A stretch of DNA of 64,000 bases from Bradyrhizobium sp. WSM1743 (GTDB lineage: Bacteria; Pseudomonadota; Alphaproteobacteria; Rhizobiales; Xanthobacteraceae), in the NCBI RefSeq assembly GCF_000473065.1, contig NZ_AXAZ01000018.1:1-64000 (forward strand). The letters are read 5' to 3'. Position 1 is the stretch's first letter; each line of letters starts with the position of its first letter. The notes beneath the pieces were generated by a model, which saw nothing but the letters and a program-made list of their open reading frames with translations, was not told the DNA's origin and did no database searches. Of this stretch, positions 42,076-51,771 are shown one piece after another. Both the position numbers and the translations under genes were made by a program.

Positions 42076-44886
42076 TCACAGCGTCTTCAGATATTCGATC
42101 AGATCGTAGCGCTCCTGATCCTTGAGCACGCGGCCGATGGTGCCGTCCTTGCCGGGGCCCGGCGTGCCGTCGAACGAGTGGCCGGCATTGCTGTTGCCGA
42201 ACAGCTCGGTGCCATCAGACGCCCGCGTCGAGAAGCGCGATTGCCCGGTCTTGCAGCTCTCGCCGTCGGAGACCGCGAAGCCGACCTGCTTCGGATCGTA
42301 GTCGCGACCACCACCCATGCAGAACGATTTGGGGCGCTCGGCCGCGGGGCTCAGCATCCAGAAGAGCGAGGGCACCGATCCGTTGTGCAGGTAAGGCGCG
42401 GTGGCCCAGACGCCGTTGAGCGGGCGCGCGCGATACCAGGGCCCCGGCTCCTTCTTGTCGGGCGGCTGCGGACCCGGATTGGGGCAGTTCTTGCGCTCAC
42501 CCCACCAGGCCTGCTGAACCTTCGGGTCGATCTTGGCATCGTCCATCGCCTTGCGGGCGACGATGTCGACCAGCACCATCAGCCCAAGCGAGTACGGCAT
42601 GTCGGTTGAAGAAATATTCGGCAGATTGCAGCTCCACCAGGCATTGAGTTTCTGCGAGGGATCGAGCTTGAGAAAGCCCGGTACCTGAACCGTCCGTGTC
42701 TCTAGCACGCTGGCCTGAGCGGGATCGGTCCCCATGCCTTTGACGCTCTTCTGGACCTCGTTCAGGAATTTGTCGGCGCCGATGGTCTCCCAGCGCGACG
42801 AGGACCAGATGCTCTGATCCGGAAACTCGGCGTCGAACACGGGATCGTTGACCGGCCCGAGATGGCATTCGGTGCAGAGTTGCGCGTAAAGCTTGCGGCC
42901 GTTCTTGACGCGGTCGCCATCGATCTTCCAGGCGTCATCGCCGAAGATGTCCGACGGCCATTTCGGCGATGTCAGTCCGGAGAGCTGCTTTTTCGGATAG
43001 GGCGCCGCCCCCTTGAGCAGATCCTCGATCCAGTTCAGATTCTTGATATCCATCGACGAGCGGAACAGCGTGTCCTTGGGCGAATTGTCGGACAGGTTGA
43101 GCAGCGCGGTCACGCCCAGCGCTTCGCCGGCGTTGCGGATCAGCGGCTGTTCGATGGACGCGTCATATTGCGCGTATTTGAGCCACGGCACGGTCCAGAT
43201 CGGCGGGAAGCTGACCGGCGCGTCCTTGGCGTGCAGATTTTTCTCGAAGCCGCTGAGGCCGCTGAGCGCCATGTCCTGGGCGAACACCTGATTGCCGATG
43301 CGGTTGAGCGCGTCGAGACGGCCGTATCCTTCCTCCGTGTCCTGCTGCTGCTCTTGCCGCTTCGTCTTCTCGTTGAACCTCGTCTTGCCCTCGATGGTTT
43401 TCGCGTAGGTCTTCTCCCAGTCGACCAGGAACGTGCTGATCGCACTCAGCTTCTGCTTCAGCGCATCGCGGTCCGCATCGCTGGCGGAGGTGCCGAGCAC
43501 GCGGTCGGCGAAGCGCGTAAAGCGACCCGGCACGATGAGTGTATAGGCGATCGACAGGCCGGTCGTGATCTCGAGCTTTCTCAGGTCGGTCATCGCCGGG
43601 CCGCCGTCGAAGCGGACGTCGATGCCCTTGTAGTGGATCTGGCCGGTGTGGCAGGCGGCGCAGGTCAGGCCGATCCGGTCCTCACCGACCTGGCCCGTCG
43701 CAGGATCGGGGACGCCGGTCATGCGCGCGAAGCCGACGGGCAGGCCGTCGACGTTTTCGGCCTGGGCACCCCAGTTCACCGGCGGATCCCAGAGCCGCGC
43801 CGGCACCGGCTTCGTCTTGTCATAGACGTTGGCATAGCCGAACCGGCGCAGCGTGGCGTCATCGGTGTTGATCGTCTGCGGGCTCGGGATGAAGCCGAAG
43901 CGCTGCAGATGCTCGCTGTCATGCAGCATCCCCGGCTTTGCGAAGAAATGAAGCCGCGGCTGCTCGAGCGCCATGAACCAGCGATAGGGCACCGGGAAGG
44001 TCGCGGTGCCCTGGCTGGCATGATGAAACCAGTGCCGATCCTCCAGCGCCCAATTCTGCTCGAGCCAGTACGCGGCCCGGGGTTCGACGTGCGCCGGCAA
44101 TGGCGGCGCCACCAGGTCGCCGAGGATGCCTGGCAGCATCGGCTGGAATTGATCCGGAAAGCGCAGCGCCACGACCCCAAAGACGAGGAGCGCGGCGACG
44201 AGCCCGCCGGCTGCGCGCAAGATCAGCGAGGGCGGGGTGACGGGCTGGCTGACGACTCGCTGGGTGATCCTTTCAGGGAATTTGCGCTCGTTGAACAATG
44301 TCCTCACCTCGGCCACGCTGAGATAGCGGTCATCACCCTGACCCTTGCCCATGATCTTGAGCAGGATCGGCCATTCGAACTTCATCAGGATCGGGTAGTA
44401 CCAGCGCGCTTGCTTGCCGGCGCGCTTGAGATTGTCCTTCATGAAGGTCTGGATTTGCGAGGCGTTGAGGCCGGTCTCGGTGCCGCCGCCATCGGGATCG
44501 TCATAGGAGCCGCCGAAGCTGGCGAGCCGCGCGATCTCGTCCTCGTTGACGCGCCCGTCGACACCGAGGATGCGCGAGCCGGCACCGAGCTTGTCGAGCG
44601 GGCCGCCGCGCAGCCTATCGAGCTGCGCGCCCCAGAAGATGCTTTGCAGGATGTGACAGGCGCCGTTGGCGATCAGCGCGACGCCGCGGACCTGGATGCG
44701 GGCCGATACCTTCTTCAGCCCCGTCTCGCCGCTTGCATTCGCGATGGTCTGTGACAGCGTCCGGAGCGGGACGGTCCCGCCATCGACGAAGCCTTCGCCG
44801 ACGAGGCCGCGCAGGAATGGACAGGGATTGTTCGGCGAGACCTGGATCGAGGGGTCGAAGGGCGGCTTCGAAGCGCGGTCATGCAT
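42076..44886 (-). CDS. large membrane-anchored di-haem c protein (cytochrome c peroxidase-like)
   Basis: A 936-residue protein with two c-type haem sites: CAACH at 409-413 and CTECH at 671-675. One membrane helix lies at about 225-245 (LILRAAGGLVAALLVFGVVALRF), placing about 220 N-terminal residues in the cytosol and the rest in the periplasm. The haem region resembles large di-haem cytochrome c peroxidase-like proteins found in Bradyrhizobium. No signal peptide is needed because the internal helix can act as anchor. ATG at 44886 is preferred (start of a DRASKPPFDP segment). Substrate is unknown; the His-peroxidase role is not shown. Confidence 0.78.
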   Translation of the reverse strand: MHDRASKPPFDPSIQVSPNNPCPFLRGLVGEGFVDGGTVPLRTLSQTIANASGETGLKKVSARIQVRGVALIANGACHILQSIFWGAQLDRLRGGPLDKLGAGSRILGVDGRVNEDEIARLASFGGSYDDPDGGGTETGLNASQIQTFMKDNLKRAGKQARWYYPILMKFEWPILLKIMGKGQGDDRYLSVAEVRTLFNERKFPERITQRVVSQPVTPPSLILRAAGGLVAALLVFGVVALRFPDQFQPMLPGILGDLVAPPLPAHVEPRAAYWLEQNWALEDRHWFHHASQGTATFPVPYRWFMALEQPRLHFFAKPGMLHDSEHLQRFGFIPSPQTINTDDATLRRFGYANVYDKTKPVPARLWDPPVNWGAQAENVDGLPVGFARMTGVPDPATGQVGEDRIGLTCAACHTGQIHYKGIDVRFDGGPAMTDLRKLEITTGLSIAYTLIVPGRFTRFADRVLGTSASDADRDALKQKLSAISTFLVDWEKTYAKTIEGKTRFNEKTKRQEQQQDTEEGYGRLDALNRIGNQVFAQDMALSGLSGFEKNLHAKDAPVSFPPIWTVPWLKYAQYDASIEQPLIRNAGEALGVTALLNLSDNSPKDTLFRSSMDIKNLNWIEDLLKGAAPYPKKQLSGLTSPKWPSDIFGDDAWKIDGDRVKNGRKLYAQLCTECHLGPVNDPVFDAEFPDQSIWSSSRWETIGADKFLNEVQKSVKGMGTDPAQASVLETRTVQVPGFLKLDPSQKLNAWWSCNLPNISSTDMPYSLGLMVLVDIVARKAMDDAKIDPKVQQAWWGERKNCPNPGPQPPDKKEPGPWYRARPLNGVWATAPYLHNGSVPSLFWMLSPAAERPKSFCMGGGRDYDPKQVGFAVSDGESCKTGQSRFSTRASDGTELFGNSNAGHSFDGTPGPGKDGTIGRVLKDQERYDLIEYLKTL

Positions 44887-45071
44887 GGCCCAAATCCTGA
44901 AAGCAGCGAATCGCAAAAAAAAGACGCGCCGATCAAGCGCGGAAAGTCCTAACAAACCGACAGCAGATTATACTACTTCAGCGTGCAATGAAGTGTGGCT
45001 GATTTCACTGTCGTGTCAACAACAGCGGGCGCAAGCCGCTTGCCGCGAAGGGCGGGACCGCGGCGGGCTCG

Positions 45072-46868
45072 TCAGGATTCGGCGGCGCGCTTGAGGTCGC
45101 TCTGGACCAGGGTCAGCTTGCCGAGCGGCACGCCTGCCTTCAGCAGCCCGTCGCGGTAATGGGCGATGTCCTCGGGCCGCTTCCAGTGGAAATTGCGCAA
45201 GTGCCTGTCGACGTTTAGCGCTGGATAGTTTGCCATCAGCACGCGGGCGGCTTCGCTCGCCTCGTCGCTTCGCCCCAGCTGCGCCAGCGCCGCGGCGCGG
45301 ATCGCCAGCGCCTGCATGTGATTCGGGTTGATGTAGAGCTGCTCGCGGGCCCATGACAGCGTCGCGTCATATTGGCGCAGAAGATAATGACTGAAGGCGT
45401 TCAGCGCCGCCCATTGGTAGCGCGGGTCGCTGTTGTCGCGCTGCGCGGCCATCGAGAACAGCTCGATCGCCTCGCGGTGCTCGCCGATGACGAAATGGCA
45501 GATGCCGAGCACGCCGCGTGCGCCATTGTCGTAGGGATTGAGCGCGACCGCGCGCTTGGCGGCGTCCATCGCCGCCTCGTAATGCCCTTCCATCGCGTGG
45601 GCCCAGGACAGGATCGAGAACGCGAAGGAGGACCGTGGGTCGAGCCGGACGCTGGTTTCGGCGAGGTTCATCGCCTCGGCCCACATCTCGCGCGTGCCCT
45701 TGACCCAGCCGAACTGGATGCTCTGGATCTGGATCGTGGCGAGGTAGGCGTGTGCGATCGACAGCTTGGGATCGAGCCGGATGGCCTCACGGAACAGGTC
45801 GACGGCGGCGGCCAGATCCTCCTTGGTCTGGCGGTAATAATGCGACAGCCCCTTGAGGAAGCGGTCCCAGGCGCTCACGTCGGTCGAGAGCCGCGCCGGC
45901 GCCGAGGCCTCGGCCCGGACGATCTCGGTGGCGATGGCGGCGGACAGGTTGGTCGTGATCTCGTCCTGCATCGCGAACAGGTCGCCGATGTCGCGGTCGT
46001 AGCGGCCGGTCCAGAGCTGCTCGCCGGTCTCCGGCGCGATCAGCTCGGCGGTGACGCGGATCTTGGCGCCGGCGCGCCGCACCGAGCCCTGGATCAGATA
46101 GGTGGCGTCGATCTCGCGCGCGATCAGCCGCGTGCTCGTATTCTTGCCCTTGAAGGCGAAGGTCGAGTTGCGGCTCAGCACCCGATAGAAGGACTGCAGC
46201 GACAGCGCGTGGATCAGGTCCTCGGTGAGGCCATCGGAGAAATATTCATCCTGGGCGTCGCTGAGATTGGCAAAGGGCAGCACGCCGACGATCGCGGTGC
46301 GGTACTGCTGCGACAGGGCCGAGGCCTCCCGGAGCTCGGGGGCAAGCGCCGGCGCGCCCTCGGGCGTCCAGGTAAAGACCCCGACCGCATCCTTGATGTT
46401 CTTGAAGCGATGGTTGCCGGCATCGGTCAGCGGCACGGTGAGATGCTTGCTCGCCTCGCGGTAGGCCTTGGCCGAGATCGCGAAGCCGCCGGGGCTCGCC
46501 ACCGATTCCAGGCGGACGGCGATGTTGACATCATCACCGAAGACCTCGTCCTCGTCGGCGATGACGTCGCCCATGTGAATGCCGAGCCGAAACTGCATGG
46601 CGCGGTCGGCCGGCAGATGACGGTTGCGCTCCGCCATGAGCGTCTGCATCGCGATCGCCGCCTCGGTGGCGCTAACGATCGAGGGGAACTCGAGCAGGAA
46701 GCCATCGCCGGTGTTCTTCACGACGCGGCCGCCGTGATTGAGGATGATGGGATGGATCGCGCTGCGATGGGCCTTGAAGGCGGCATGGGTGCCGGCCTCG
46801 TCGCTGCCCATCATGCGCGAATAGCCGGCGACATCGGCGCAGACGATGGCAGCCAGACGTCTTTCCAT
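45072..46868 (-). CDS. adenylate cyclase-TPR fusion protein
   Basis: A 598-residue protein: an N-terminal class III nucleotidyl cyclase domain (about 1-170; Asp12 in VCADVAGYS, GDG at 54-56 and RLGIHMGDV), a central domain of about 130 residues starting IVGVLPFANLSD (the TolB-like FlgO-type domain seen with such cyclases), and C-terminal TPR repeats (about 340-560). This domain order is common among Bradyrhizobium cyclases. No helix or signal peptide is obvious. ATG at 46868 is preferred over 46931 because the cyclase domain starts directly. Its stop lies 200 bases before the di-haem protein start, same strand. Confidence 0.9.
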   Translation of the reverse strand: MERRLAAIVCADVAGYSRMMGSDEAGTHAAFKAHRSAIHPIILNHGGRVVKNTGDGFLLEFPSIVSATEAAIAMQTLMAERNRHLPADRAMQFRLGIHMGDVIADEDEVFGDDVNIAVRLESVASPGGFAISAKAYREASKHLTVPLTDAGNHRFKNIKDAVGVFTWTPEGAPALAPELREASALSQQYRTAIVGVLPFANLSDAQDEYFSDGLTEDLIHALSLQSFYRVLSRNSTFAFKGKNTSTRLIAREIDATYLIQGSVRRAGAKIRVTAELIAPETGEQLWTGRYDRDIGDLFAMQDEITTNLSAAIATEIVRAEASAPARLSTDVSAWDRFLKGLSHYYRQTKEDLAAAVDLFREAIRLDPKLSIAHAYLATIQIQSIQFGWVKGTREMWAEAMNLAETSVRLDPRSSFAFSILSWAHAMEGHYEAAMDAAKRAVALNPYDNGARGVLGICHFVIGEHREAIELFSMAAQRDNSDPRYQWAALNAFSHYLLRQYDATLSWAREQLYINPNHMQALAIRAAALAQLGRSDEASEAARVLMANYPALNVDRHLRNFHWKRPEDIAHYRDGLLKAGVPLGKLTLVQSDLKRAAES

Positions 46869-47093
46869 ATCCGCAAAGCTCCAAGGGAGAGGGGACCGGC
46901 CACGGCGTGGCAGTCGCCTCGAATCCCGCATTTCAAGAACCCTGCCTTTATAAAGCAGATGAGGCCAAGCGGAAGCACGATCCGCATTGCAAATTCGAGG
47001 TAAATCCTAAGCAATCCCGGCGGTGGACGGGGACGGGCGAACCGACTAAGCGGAACCAGGATCGCCCGGACGGGGCGGCGGGAGGCAGCTTGC

Positions 47094-47726
47094 ATGCTGG
47101 GCATTCACGAAATCGGGCTTTTCATCCTGTCGGGCGTGCTGCTCAACATCACGCCGGGGCCGGATTCGGTCTATGTGATCGGCCGCAGCATGCAGATGGG
47201 CTGGCGAGGCGGCGCCGCTGCCGCCTTGGGCATCAGTTGCGGCTGTTTTGTCCATGTCGCGGGCGCGGCGATCGGGCTTTCGGCCCTGCTGATGGCCTCG
47301 TCCACCGCCTTCTCGATCCTGAAGCTGGTCGGCGCGGCCTATCTCGTCGTGACCGGGCTTCAGATGCTGTGGTCGCGCCCGGTGCTGGCGTCGGCGATCG
47401 ACGAGCCGATGCGGAGCTCATTGCGGCGGGTCTTCCTCCAGGGCGTCTTCACCAACGCGCTCAATCCCAAGGTCGCGCTGTTCTTCCTGGCCTTCCTGCC
47501 GCAATTCGTCGCAGCCGATGCGCCGCACAAGCCGCTCGCCTTCCTGACGCTCGGCCTGATCTTCATCTTTACGGGGACGCTGTGGTGCTTGGTGCTCGCC
47601 GCATTCGCCGCCAAGGCCGCGCACCGGCTGCGTCAGTCTGAGGGGGCGATCGCCTGGGTCAATCGCGCGCTTGGCGGCCTCTTTATCTATCTCGGCATCC
47701 GCGTCGCCATGCTGGAGACGCGGTAG
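47094..47726 (+). CDS. LysE family translocator
   Basis: A 210-residue inner-membrane exporter of the LysE/RhtB family with six helices. The N-terminal GPDSVYVIGRSMQMGWRGG carries the family motif NITPGPD and G-x-x-x-G; FTNALNPKVALFFLAFLPQF is the second signature. These exporters export amino acids or homoserine lactones; the substrate is unclear. It is convergent with the following gene and the 225-base gap to the divergent cyclase gene holds both promoters. Confidence 0.9.
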   Translation: MLGIHEIGLFILSGVLLNITPGPDSVYVIGRSMQMGWRGGAAAALGISCGCFVHVAGAAIGLSALLMASSTAFSILKLVGAAYLVVTGLQMLWSRPVLASAIDEPMRSSLRRVFLQGVFTNALNPKVALFFLAFLPQFVAADAPHKPLAFLTLGLIFIFTGTLWCLVLAAFAAKAAHRLRQSEGAIAWVNRALGGLFIYLGIRVAMLETR

Positions 47727-47731
47727 CTCGT

Positions 47732-48484
47732 TCAGGCGAACTCCTTCGCCAGCGCGCTGCCGGCGAGATAGAGGCCGAGCAAGATCATCGCGATCAGGAA
47801 CCAGCGGCGAAACGCTTCGGCCGGCATCCGCGCCCGCACCGATTGGCCGATGAACATGCCGGCAAAGGCCATGGCGAGGCCGACGGCGCCCGGCACGGCA
47901 TTGGCCGGCGTCAGCAATCCGACGGCGGTCAGGTTGAACGCGAGCGCCAGCGTCGCCGTGGTGAAAAACACCCCGAGCGCCTGCACCAGCTCGTCCTTTT
48001 CCATGCCGATCGCCTGCATGAACGGCATCGAGGGGATCACCTGCACGCCGGTCGAGGCCGAGATCACGCCGGTGATGACGCCGACCACGCCGCCGACCCA
48101 CTTCTCGTTCCCAGGCGCGACGCGGAAGTGGAATTTGTTCAGGCCGATCACGGCGTAGACGACGAGCAGGGCGCCGAGCACGATCGTGCCGTAGCGCGCA
48201 TGAGGCCCGGTCAGCGCGCCGGCATTGAGCCAGCAGCCGACCACGGTGCCGATCATCAGCGGCCACAGCCGCCGCAGGATGTCGCGCAAGTACGGGCCGA
48301 CGAAGGTCTGCCAGATGTTGGTGATGATGGCCGGCACGATCACGATGGCAATGGCGCGGCTCGGGGCCATGCTCACCGCGAGCAGGCCCATGGACACCGT
48401 CGGCAGGCCGAGCCCGACCACGCCCTTGACGAATCCGGCAAGCAGGAAGACGGCGGCGATGAGGATGAGCATCGGGTCGATCAT
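47732..48484 (-). CDS. TSUP family transporter (TauE/SafE)
   Basis: A 250-residue inner-membrane protein with about eight helices of the sulfite exporter TauE/SafE (TSUP) family, often anion or organosulfur exporters. The N-terminal motif LAGFVKGVVGLGLPTVSMGLLA and the mid motif GVITGVISASTGVQVIPSMPFMQ are typical. ATG at 48484 is chosen; the upstream part of the frame overlaps the LysR gene. It is divergent from LysR, with an 88-base gap, so it is the probable target of that regulator. Confidence 0.88.
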   Translation of the reverse strand: MIDPMLILIAAVFLLAGFVKGVVGLGLPTVSMGLLAVSMAPSRAIAIVIVPAIITNIWQTFVGPYLRDILRRLWPLMIGTVVGCWLNAGALTGPHARYGTIVLGALLVVYAVIGLNKFHFRVAPGNEKWVGGVVGVITGVISASTGVQVIPSMPFMQAIGMEKDELVQALGVFFTTATLALAFNLTAVGLLTPANAVPGAVGLAMAFAGMFIGQSVRARMPAEAFRRWFLIAMILLGLYLAGSALAKEFA

Positions 48485-48572
48485 ATCTGCACATTGACCG
48501 ATACGGCGATCGGGCACAATCTGGAGGTTACGGAGAAAGCCTTCGTTGCAAACGAAGGCTGAGGAGACTGCC

Positions 48573-49463
48573 ATGCGCTTCGACCTCGTCGACCTCCAGC
48601 TTTTCATCGCGGTTGCCGACCAGCGCAGCATCACCCGCGGCGCGGAGCGGTCGCATCTGGCCTTGGCCTCGGCCAGCGCGCGCATCAAGGGACTCGAGGA
48701 CGCGCTCGGCGTCGCACTGCTCAAGCGGGGACGCCGCGGCGTCGAGTTGACCGTGGCCGGTGAGAGCCTGCTCGATCATGCGCGGCTGGTCATCCACCAG
48801 ATCGACGCCATGCGCGGCGATCTCGCCGGCTTTGCCAGCGGGGTGCGCGCGAGCGTGCATTTCCTCGCCAACACGTCAGGCCTGTCGGAGCACCTGCCGA
48901 AGGCGCTCGCCGGCTTCCTGCGTGAGCATCGCGACGTCGCCATCGACATCGAGGAGCGCGAGAGCACCGATATCGCGGCGGCGATCACCGCAGGTGCCGC
49001 CGATCTCGGCTTCGCCGCCGAGCACGCGCTTCCGGACCATATCGAACGCTTCCCCTTCAGCGAGGATCGCCTGACGCTGGTGACCTCGCGCCGCGGCCCG
49101 TTCGCCGGCCGCCGCCAGATCGATTTCCAGGAGGCGGGCTCTTGCGAGTTCGTCGGGCTCACCAGCGCCACCGCGCTCCAGATGCACATCTCCAAGCACG
49201 CCGCGCGGCTCGGCATGCGCCCGCATTTCCGCGCGCGTCTGCGCGATTTCGACGCGATCTGCCAGATGGTCGCGGCCGATGTCGGCGTAGCCCTCGTGCC
49301 CGAGGCCGCCGCCCGCCGCTGCGCCAAGACCATGCCGCTCGCCATGGTTCGCCTGCGTGATACCTGGGCCAACCGTCGCCTCGTGATCTGCGCGCGAAGC
49401 TTCAAGGCGCTACCAAAGCCGGCCAAGATGCTGGTGGAGCATCTCAGGGCTGAAGCGGTGTGA
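48573..49463 (+). CDS. LysR family transcriptional regulator
   Basis: A 296-residue LysR regulator. The N-terminal winged helix (LVDLQLFIAVADQRSITRGAERSHLALASASARIKGLEDALGVALLKRGRRGVELT) is followed by an effector-binding domain typical of LysR proteins. It is divergent from the TSUP transporter; a LysR protein usually controls its divergent neighbour. ATG at 48573 is preferred; the in-frame TTG at 48546 is nearer to the promoter of the transporter. The small effector is unknown. Confidence 0.92.
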   Translation: MRFDLVDLQLFIAVADQRSITRGAERSHLALASASARIKGLEDALGVALLKRGRRGVELTVAGESLLDHARLVIHQIDAMRGDLAGFASGVRASVHFLANTSGLSEHLPKALAGFLREHRDVAIDIEERESTDIAAAITAGAADLGFAAEHALPDHIERFPFSEDRLTLVTSRRGPFAGRRQIDFQEAGSCEFVGLTSATALQMHISKHAARLGMRPHFRARLRDFDAICQMVAADVGVALVPEAAARRCAKTMPLAMVRLRDTWANRRLVICARSFKALPKPAKMLVEHLRAEAV

Positions 49464-49467
49464 GCTC

Positions 49468-49639
49468 TTGCTTACCCTCCCCTGGAGGGGGAGGGTCGGC
49501 TCACATTGAGCGAAGCGAAATGTGAGACGGGGTGGGGTGAAGATCTCTCCGCGTCGAACACTGCCCGAGTGGAGAGATCACCCCACCCCGCTCGCGCTGC
49601 GCGCGATCGACCCTCCCCCTCCAGGGGAGGGTAAGCAAG
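49468..49639. repeat. long inverted repeat, CTTGCTTACCCTCCCC family
   Basis: Outer arms CTTGCTTACCCTCCCCTGGA and TCCAGGGGAGGGTAAGCAAG are perfectly inverted, and GGAGGGTCG/CGACCCTCC, GGGGTGGGGTGA/TCACCCCACCCC and AGATCTCTCC/GGAGAGATCA pair inside. It separates the LysR gene from the convergent binding-protein gene and would fold into a very stable stem. Confidence 0.85.
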
Positions 49640-49640
49640 A

Positions 49641-50630
49641 CTACTTCGCCGTCTCCACTCCGGCGTCCTTGATCACCTTCGCCCACTTCCTGGTCTCGTC
49701 CGCGATAAACTGGCGAAAATGCTCCGGCTCGTCGCCGATCAGCGTCGCGCCCTGTGCGGCAAGCTTCTCCTTCACCGCGGGATCTGCCATGGCCTTGGTC
49801 GCGAGGCCATGCACCGCCGCGACGATCTCCTTCGGCGTGCCCTTTGGCGCCACCATGCCGTACCAGTTTTCGATGCGCAGATCGGGAAAGCCCGCTTCGG
49901 CGGTGGTCGGCACCTCGGGCGCGGTGGGGGCGCGTTCGGACGAGCCCATCGCGATCGGCCGCAGCGCGCCGGCCTTGACCTGCGGCAGCAGCGCGGGGAG
50001 ATCGAGAAACGCCATCTGCACCTGGTGGCCGAGCAGGTCGTTCACGGCCGGCGCCGCGCCGCGATAGGGCACGTGCACGATGTCGATCTTGGCCGTGAGC
50101 TTGAACAATTCACCGGCGAGGTGCGGCAGGCTGCCGGGGCCGGTGGAGGCGAAATTGAGTTTTCCCGGCTGCGCTTTGGCCAGCGCAATCAGTTCGTCCA
50201 TGTCTTTTGCCGGTACGTTGCTCGCGACGACAAGCATTTCCGGCACGGTCGCAACCAGCGTCACCGGGGCGAGATCGGCCTGCGTGTCATAAGCGACCTT
50301 CTCCATGCTCGGGCTGATCGCGAGCGCGCCGGCTGAGGAGATCGCGATGGTGTAGCCGTCGGGCGGGGCCTTCGAAACCGCATCCGTGCCGAGCACGCCG
50401 CCCTGGCCGCCGCGGTTGTCGATCAGCACCGGCTGTCCTGAGAGTTCCGACATGCGCTGGCCGATCACCCGGGCGATGATGTCGTTGGGGCCGCCGGCCG
50501 GGAACGGCACGATCAGCTTGATCGGCTTGGCCGGAAAATTCTGTGCCGATGCCAATGACGGCAGCAGCAGAAAGAATCCCAGGAACAATTTCAAGAGCAA
50601 TTCAACGAGCAGCCTGCGTGAGATGGTCAT
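49641..50630 (-). CDS. tripartite tricarboxylate transporter substrate-binding protein (Bug family)
   Basis: A 329-residue periplasmic binding protein of the Bug/TctC family. The signal peptide (LFLGFFLLLPSLASAQ) ends about residue 30 with the mature start NFPAKPIKLIVPFPAGGPNDIIARV, the family hallmark. Such proteins bind carboxylates for TctAB-type carriers; in Bradyrhizobium they are numerous and usually orphan, as here. The start at 50630 lies about 20 bases from the phosphatase stop on the same strand. Confidence 0.9.
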   Translation of the reverse strand: MTISRRLLVELLLKLFLGFFLLLPSLASAQNFPAKPIKLIVPFPAGGPNDIIARVIGQRMSELSGQPVLIDNRGGQGGVLGTDAVSKAPPDGYTIAISSAGALAISPSMEKVAYDTQADLAPVTLVATVPEMLVVASNVPAKDMDELIALAKAQPGKLNFASTGPGSLPHLAGELFKLTAKIDIVHVPYRGAAPAVNDLLGHQVQMAFLDLPALLPQVKAGALRPIAMGSSERAPTAPEVPTTAEAGFPDLRIENWYGMVAPKGTPKEIVAAVHGLATKAMADPAVKEKLAAQGATLIGDEPEHFRQFIADETRKWAKVIKDAGVETAK

Positions 50631-50650
50631 GCAAGCGCTCCGCTCGCTTG

Positions 50651-51433
50651 TTATTGGTTCAAAAGCCTCAAGGCTTCTTCGTGAACCCTGGCGTCACCGG
50701 CTGCGATGATGCGGCCGCCGCCCTGGGCCGGCTTGCCTTCCCACGTGGTGACGACGCCGCCGGCGCCGGTCACGATCGGAATCAGCGCTGCGATGTCGTA
50801 GGACTTCAGCTCGGTCTCGACCACGAGGTCGACGTGGCCGGCCGCCAGCATGCAGTAGGAGTAGCAGTCGCCGCCATAGCGCGACAGCCGCGCGGCCCGC
50901 TCGATGCGGCCGAAGATGGCGCGGTCGCTCTCGTTCATCAGCAGCGGGCTGGTGGTGTAGGTCGTGGCTTCCGACAGCGAGGCGCAGCGGCGGACCTGGA
51001 GGCGGCGCTCGCCGGAGGGCCCTTTATAGTGGGCCGAACCATTGTCGCCGGAAAAGCGCTCGCCGATGAAGGGCTGGTGCATCATGCCGAACACCGGCGT
51101 GCCCTTGTGCAGCAGGGCGATCAGCGTGCCCCAGATCGGAAAGCCGCCGATGAAGGACTTGGTGCCGTCGATGGGGTCGAGCACCCAGACATAGTCGGCG
51201 TCCTCGCGCTCGTTGCCGAATTCCTCGCCGACGATGCCGTGCTGGGGGAAGTTGGCCTTGATCAGCCGCCGCATCACCGCCTCCGCGGCGCGGTCGGCCT
51301 CCGTCACAGGGTCGAAATCCTTGGTCTTGCTCTTGTCGTCGATCGACAGCGAGGTGCGGAAGAACGGCAGGATGGTTTCGCCGGCGGCGGTGGCTAGCCG
51401 TCCGATGAAGGCGGAGAAGTCGATCACCGTCAC
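50651..51433 (-). CDS. hisN: inositol monophosphatase family protein (HisN-type histidinol-phosphatase)
   Basis: A 260-residue Mg-dependent phosphatase of the inositol monophosphatase family. The acidic metal site IVGEEFGN and the motif WVLDPIDGTKSFIGGFP, plus the C-terminal GAGGVVTTWEG, are intact. The GGFPIWGTLIALLH stretch resembles the histidinol-phosphatase branch (HisN), so this symbol is used with care. GTG at 51433 is chosen: GAGGAA precedes it by six bases, while the ATG at 51565 adds an unlikely 44-residue leader. A small RNA on the other strand lies upstream, as described for the suhB motif before suhB genes. Confidence 0.8.
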   Translation of the reverse strand: MTVIDFSAFIGRLATAAGETILPFFRTSLSIDDKSKTKDFDPVTEADRAAEAVMRRLIKANFPQHGIVGEEFGNEREDADYVWVLDPIDGTKSFIGGFPIWGTLIALLHKGTPVFGMMHQPFIGERFSGDNGSAHYKGPSGERRLQVRRCASLSEATTYTTSPLLMNESDRAIFGRIERAARLSRYGGDCYSYCMLAAGHVDLVVETELKSYDIAALIPIVTGAGGVVTTWEGKPAQGGGRIIAAGDARVHEEALRLLNQ

Positions 51434-51735
51434 GGTGAGTTCCTCAAAGCGAAAGTCAGTGTGAAGCTCGCTTCTGCCTAGCTCAAATCGCCTCCCGCGT
51501 GCAGCGCTGTCTTGATTTGCACCCTGGTATTTTGGATGCCGGGAATGGCTGCCCAAGTCAGTCATCTGCTGGCCAAATATCGATCACAGAGTTGAAAACT
51601 TAGTTCCGAAGCTGCCTTGTTCGTATGCAAATGACAATCAACCCATTGAAATTCCTTATCAAAGAAACTGAATCTGGGTTTCTCTTAAAGCAACTGAGCC
51701 ATGTGCGTATTGCATGGGAATCGGCGCAAAAGCCC

Positions 51736-51764
51736 TTGCACTTTGTGCGGCGCGGCCGCATATT
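51736..51764 (+). promoter_or_regulatory. sigma-70-type promoter of the small RNA
   Basis: TTGCAC (51736-51741) and CATATT (51759-51764) are spaced 17 bases apart, followed by a hairpin beginning at 51773. This fits transcription of the small RNA starting at about 51772. Confidence 0.6.
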
Positions 51765-51771
51765 GTTGCGG

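Noticed and set aside
47732..48724. Longer start for the TSUP transporter up to 48724
   Set aside because: The extra 80 residues overlap the LysR gene and lack hydrophobic or conserved features.
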